DNA from: Gammaproteobacteria bacterium
GTDB taxonomy: Bacteria > Pseudomonadota > Gammaproteobacteria > Burkholderiales > Thiobacillaceae
NCBI GenBank assembly: GCA_018820745.1
Contig: JAHJNP010000169.1
Location: 1-7,088 of the forward strand
DNA: 7,088 nt
Direction: 5' to 3'
Position numbers and translations under genes: made by a program
Shown: in pieces, positions 6,498-7,088 of the stretch
Layout of the letters: every line of letters begins with the position of its first letter
How positions within the stretch are numbered: the stretch's first letter is position 1
The notes under the pieces: model-generated
Seen by the model: the letters and a program-made list of their open reading frames with translations, nothing else
Told to the model about the DNA's origin: nothing
Database searches by the model: none

Positions 6498-7088
6498 GAA
6501 ATCTGCTGCTGACCCTGAGCCTTTCGCTCGCCGCCCTGCCCGTTTACGCTGCCGACGAGCTGCCGCCGCCGCGGGCCACCGTTCAGGACACGGCGGATGA
6601 CCTGCCGCCGCCGCGCACCACCCCGCGCAGAACGCGTGTGGCGGCACCCGCCGAGGCGGCGCCGCACGCCGGCGTCGCCGACGATCTGCCGCCGCCCACT
6701 GCGCGCAGCCGCAGAGCGACTGCGCGCGGCTTTCAGCCGGTGTTCAAGTCCGGGATCGACGACCTGCTGCTGGAGGCCGGCGGCCTGTCCGACGCGCCCG
6801 AGGCCGACACCTACTCGACCCTGCGCGCCAGCGCCTATGTGCTGTGGCAGCCCAGCCGCAACTGGGAATTCCGCGCCGGCGCGCGGCTCGACGGCATGAC
6901 GCAGGACGGCGGTGCCGCCGTCCACGACGAAATGCTGGCCGACTACGCCGACACCTATGTGCGCTACCGCAGCGGCGACACCCGTCTGACCCTGGGCGCG
7001 CAGACCATCATCTGGGGCCGCGCCGACGAAATCCCGCTGGCCGACCGCGTCAGCCGCGCCGACCTCACCCGCTTCGTCCTCGACGACC
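6494..7088 (+). CDS. Outer-membrane porin-like protein (DUF1302-type), 5' part
   Basis: The first 198 residues of a protein that runs off the right edge. A signal peptide ends at about residue 19 (PVYA before ADELPPP). Residues 20-79 form a proline- and arginine-rich linker with three AD[DE]LPPP motifs (20, 34, 62). From about residue 80 the sequence changes to alternating beta-strand character (TLRASAYVLWQP, WEFRAGARLDG, DTYVRYRSGDTRLTLGAQ). It then has IIWGRADEIPLADRVSRADLTRF, a pattern I associate with DUF1302-type outer-membrane proteins. The ATG overlaps the stop of the LolA-like gene, indicating translational coupling and a shared function. The barrel assignment is moderate, because only the first strands are present and no database search was possible. 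Confidence 0.72.
   Translation, partial: MRNLLLTLSLSLAALPVYAADELPPPRATVQDTADDLPPPRTTPRRTRVAAPAEAAPHAGVADDLPPPTARSRRATARGFQPVFKSGIDDLLLEAGGLSDAPEADTYSTLRASAYVLWQPSRNWEFRAGARLDGMTQDGGAAVHDEMLADYADTYVRYRSGDTRLTLGAQTIIWGRADEIPLADRVSRADLTRFVLDD
6551..6718 (+). repeat. 42-bp (14-codon) period in the porin N-terminus, about four units
   Basis: Units 6551-6592, 6593-6634, 6635-6676 and 6677-6718 begin with ADELPPPR, ADDLPPPR, a degenerate RVAAPAEA, and ADDLPPPT. The spacings of the recognisable motifs (14 and 28 residues) fit one period. Units 2 and 4 also share similar ends (CGCAGAACG and CGCAGAGCG). The run CTGCCGCCGCC is kept at the DNA level in three units. It looks like an old tandem duplication in a surface-exposed linker. 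Confidence 0.6.

Overview
The window is GC-rich, densely coding DNA whose gene content points to a respiring proteobacterium. The cbb3 oxidase cluster, the small DUF3149-like gene and the CcoG/CcoH sequences look betaproteobacterial, perhaps close to Thiobacillus or its relatives. That placement is inference from protein character, not a database result.

Positions 1-1624 (+) hold the 3' part of a cbb3-type cytochrome c oxidase operon: the end of ccoO, then complete ccoQ and ccoP. ccoN must lie upstream, outside the window. A 100-bp gap (1625-1724) follows, holding two overlapping inverted repeats. Positions 1725-4158 (+) carry the assembly genes ccoG (polyferredoxin-like cupric reductase) and ccoH. 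After them come two small membrane-protein genes: a 44-aa DUF3149-like protein too short for most ORF callers, and an unrecognised 99-aa two-helix protein with a cysteine-rich tail. The usual ccoI (copper P-type ATPase) and ccoS are not in this run.

Positions 4165-5535 (-) encode HemN, the oxygen-independent coproporphyrinogen III oxidase. It converges on the 99-aa gene with only 6 bp between them. HemN makes haem precursor at low oxygen, the condition in which the haem-rich cbb3 oxidase is used, so the whole left part reads as a microaerobic respiration block.

A 152-bp divergent intergenic region (5536-5687) separates hemN from a second, unrelated operon on the + strand. It starts with a secreted LolA-like protein (5688-6497). 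This overlaps by 4 bp the start of an outer-membrane, DUF1302/porin-like protein that runs off the right edge (6494-7088). That protein begins with an unusual proline-rich, basic segment built on a 14-residue period with the motif AD[DE]LPPP. Such gene pairs commonly accompany an RND/MMPL-type exporter, which would be expected just outside the window. No tRNA, rRNA, CRISPR array or insertion sequence was seen.
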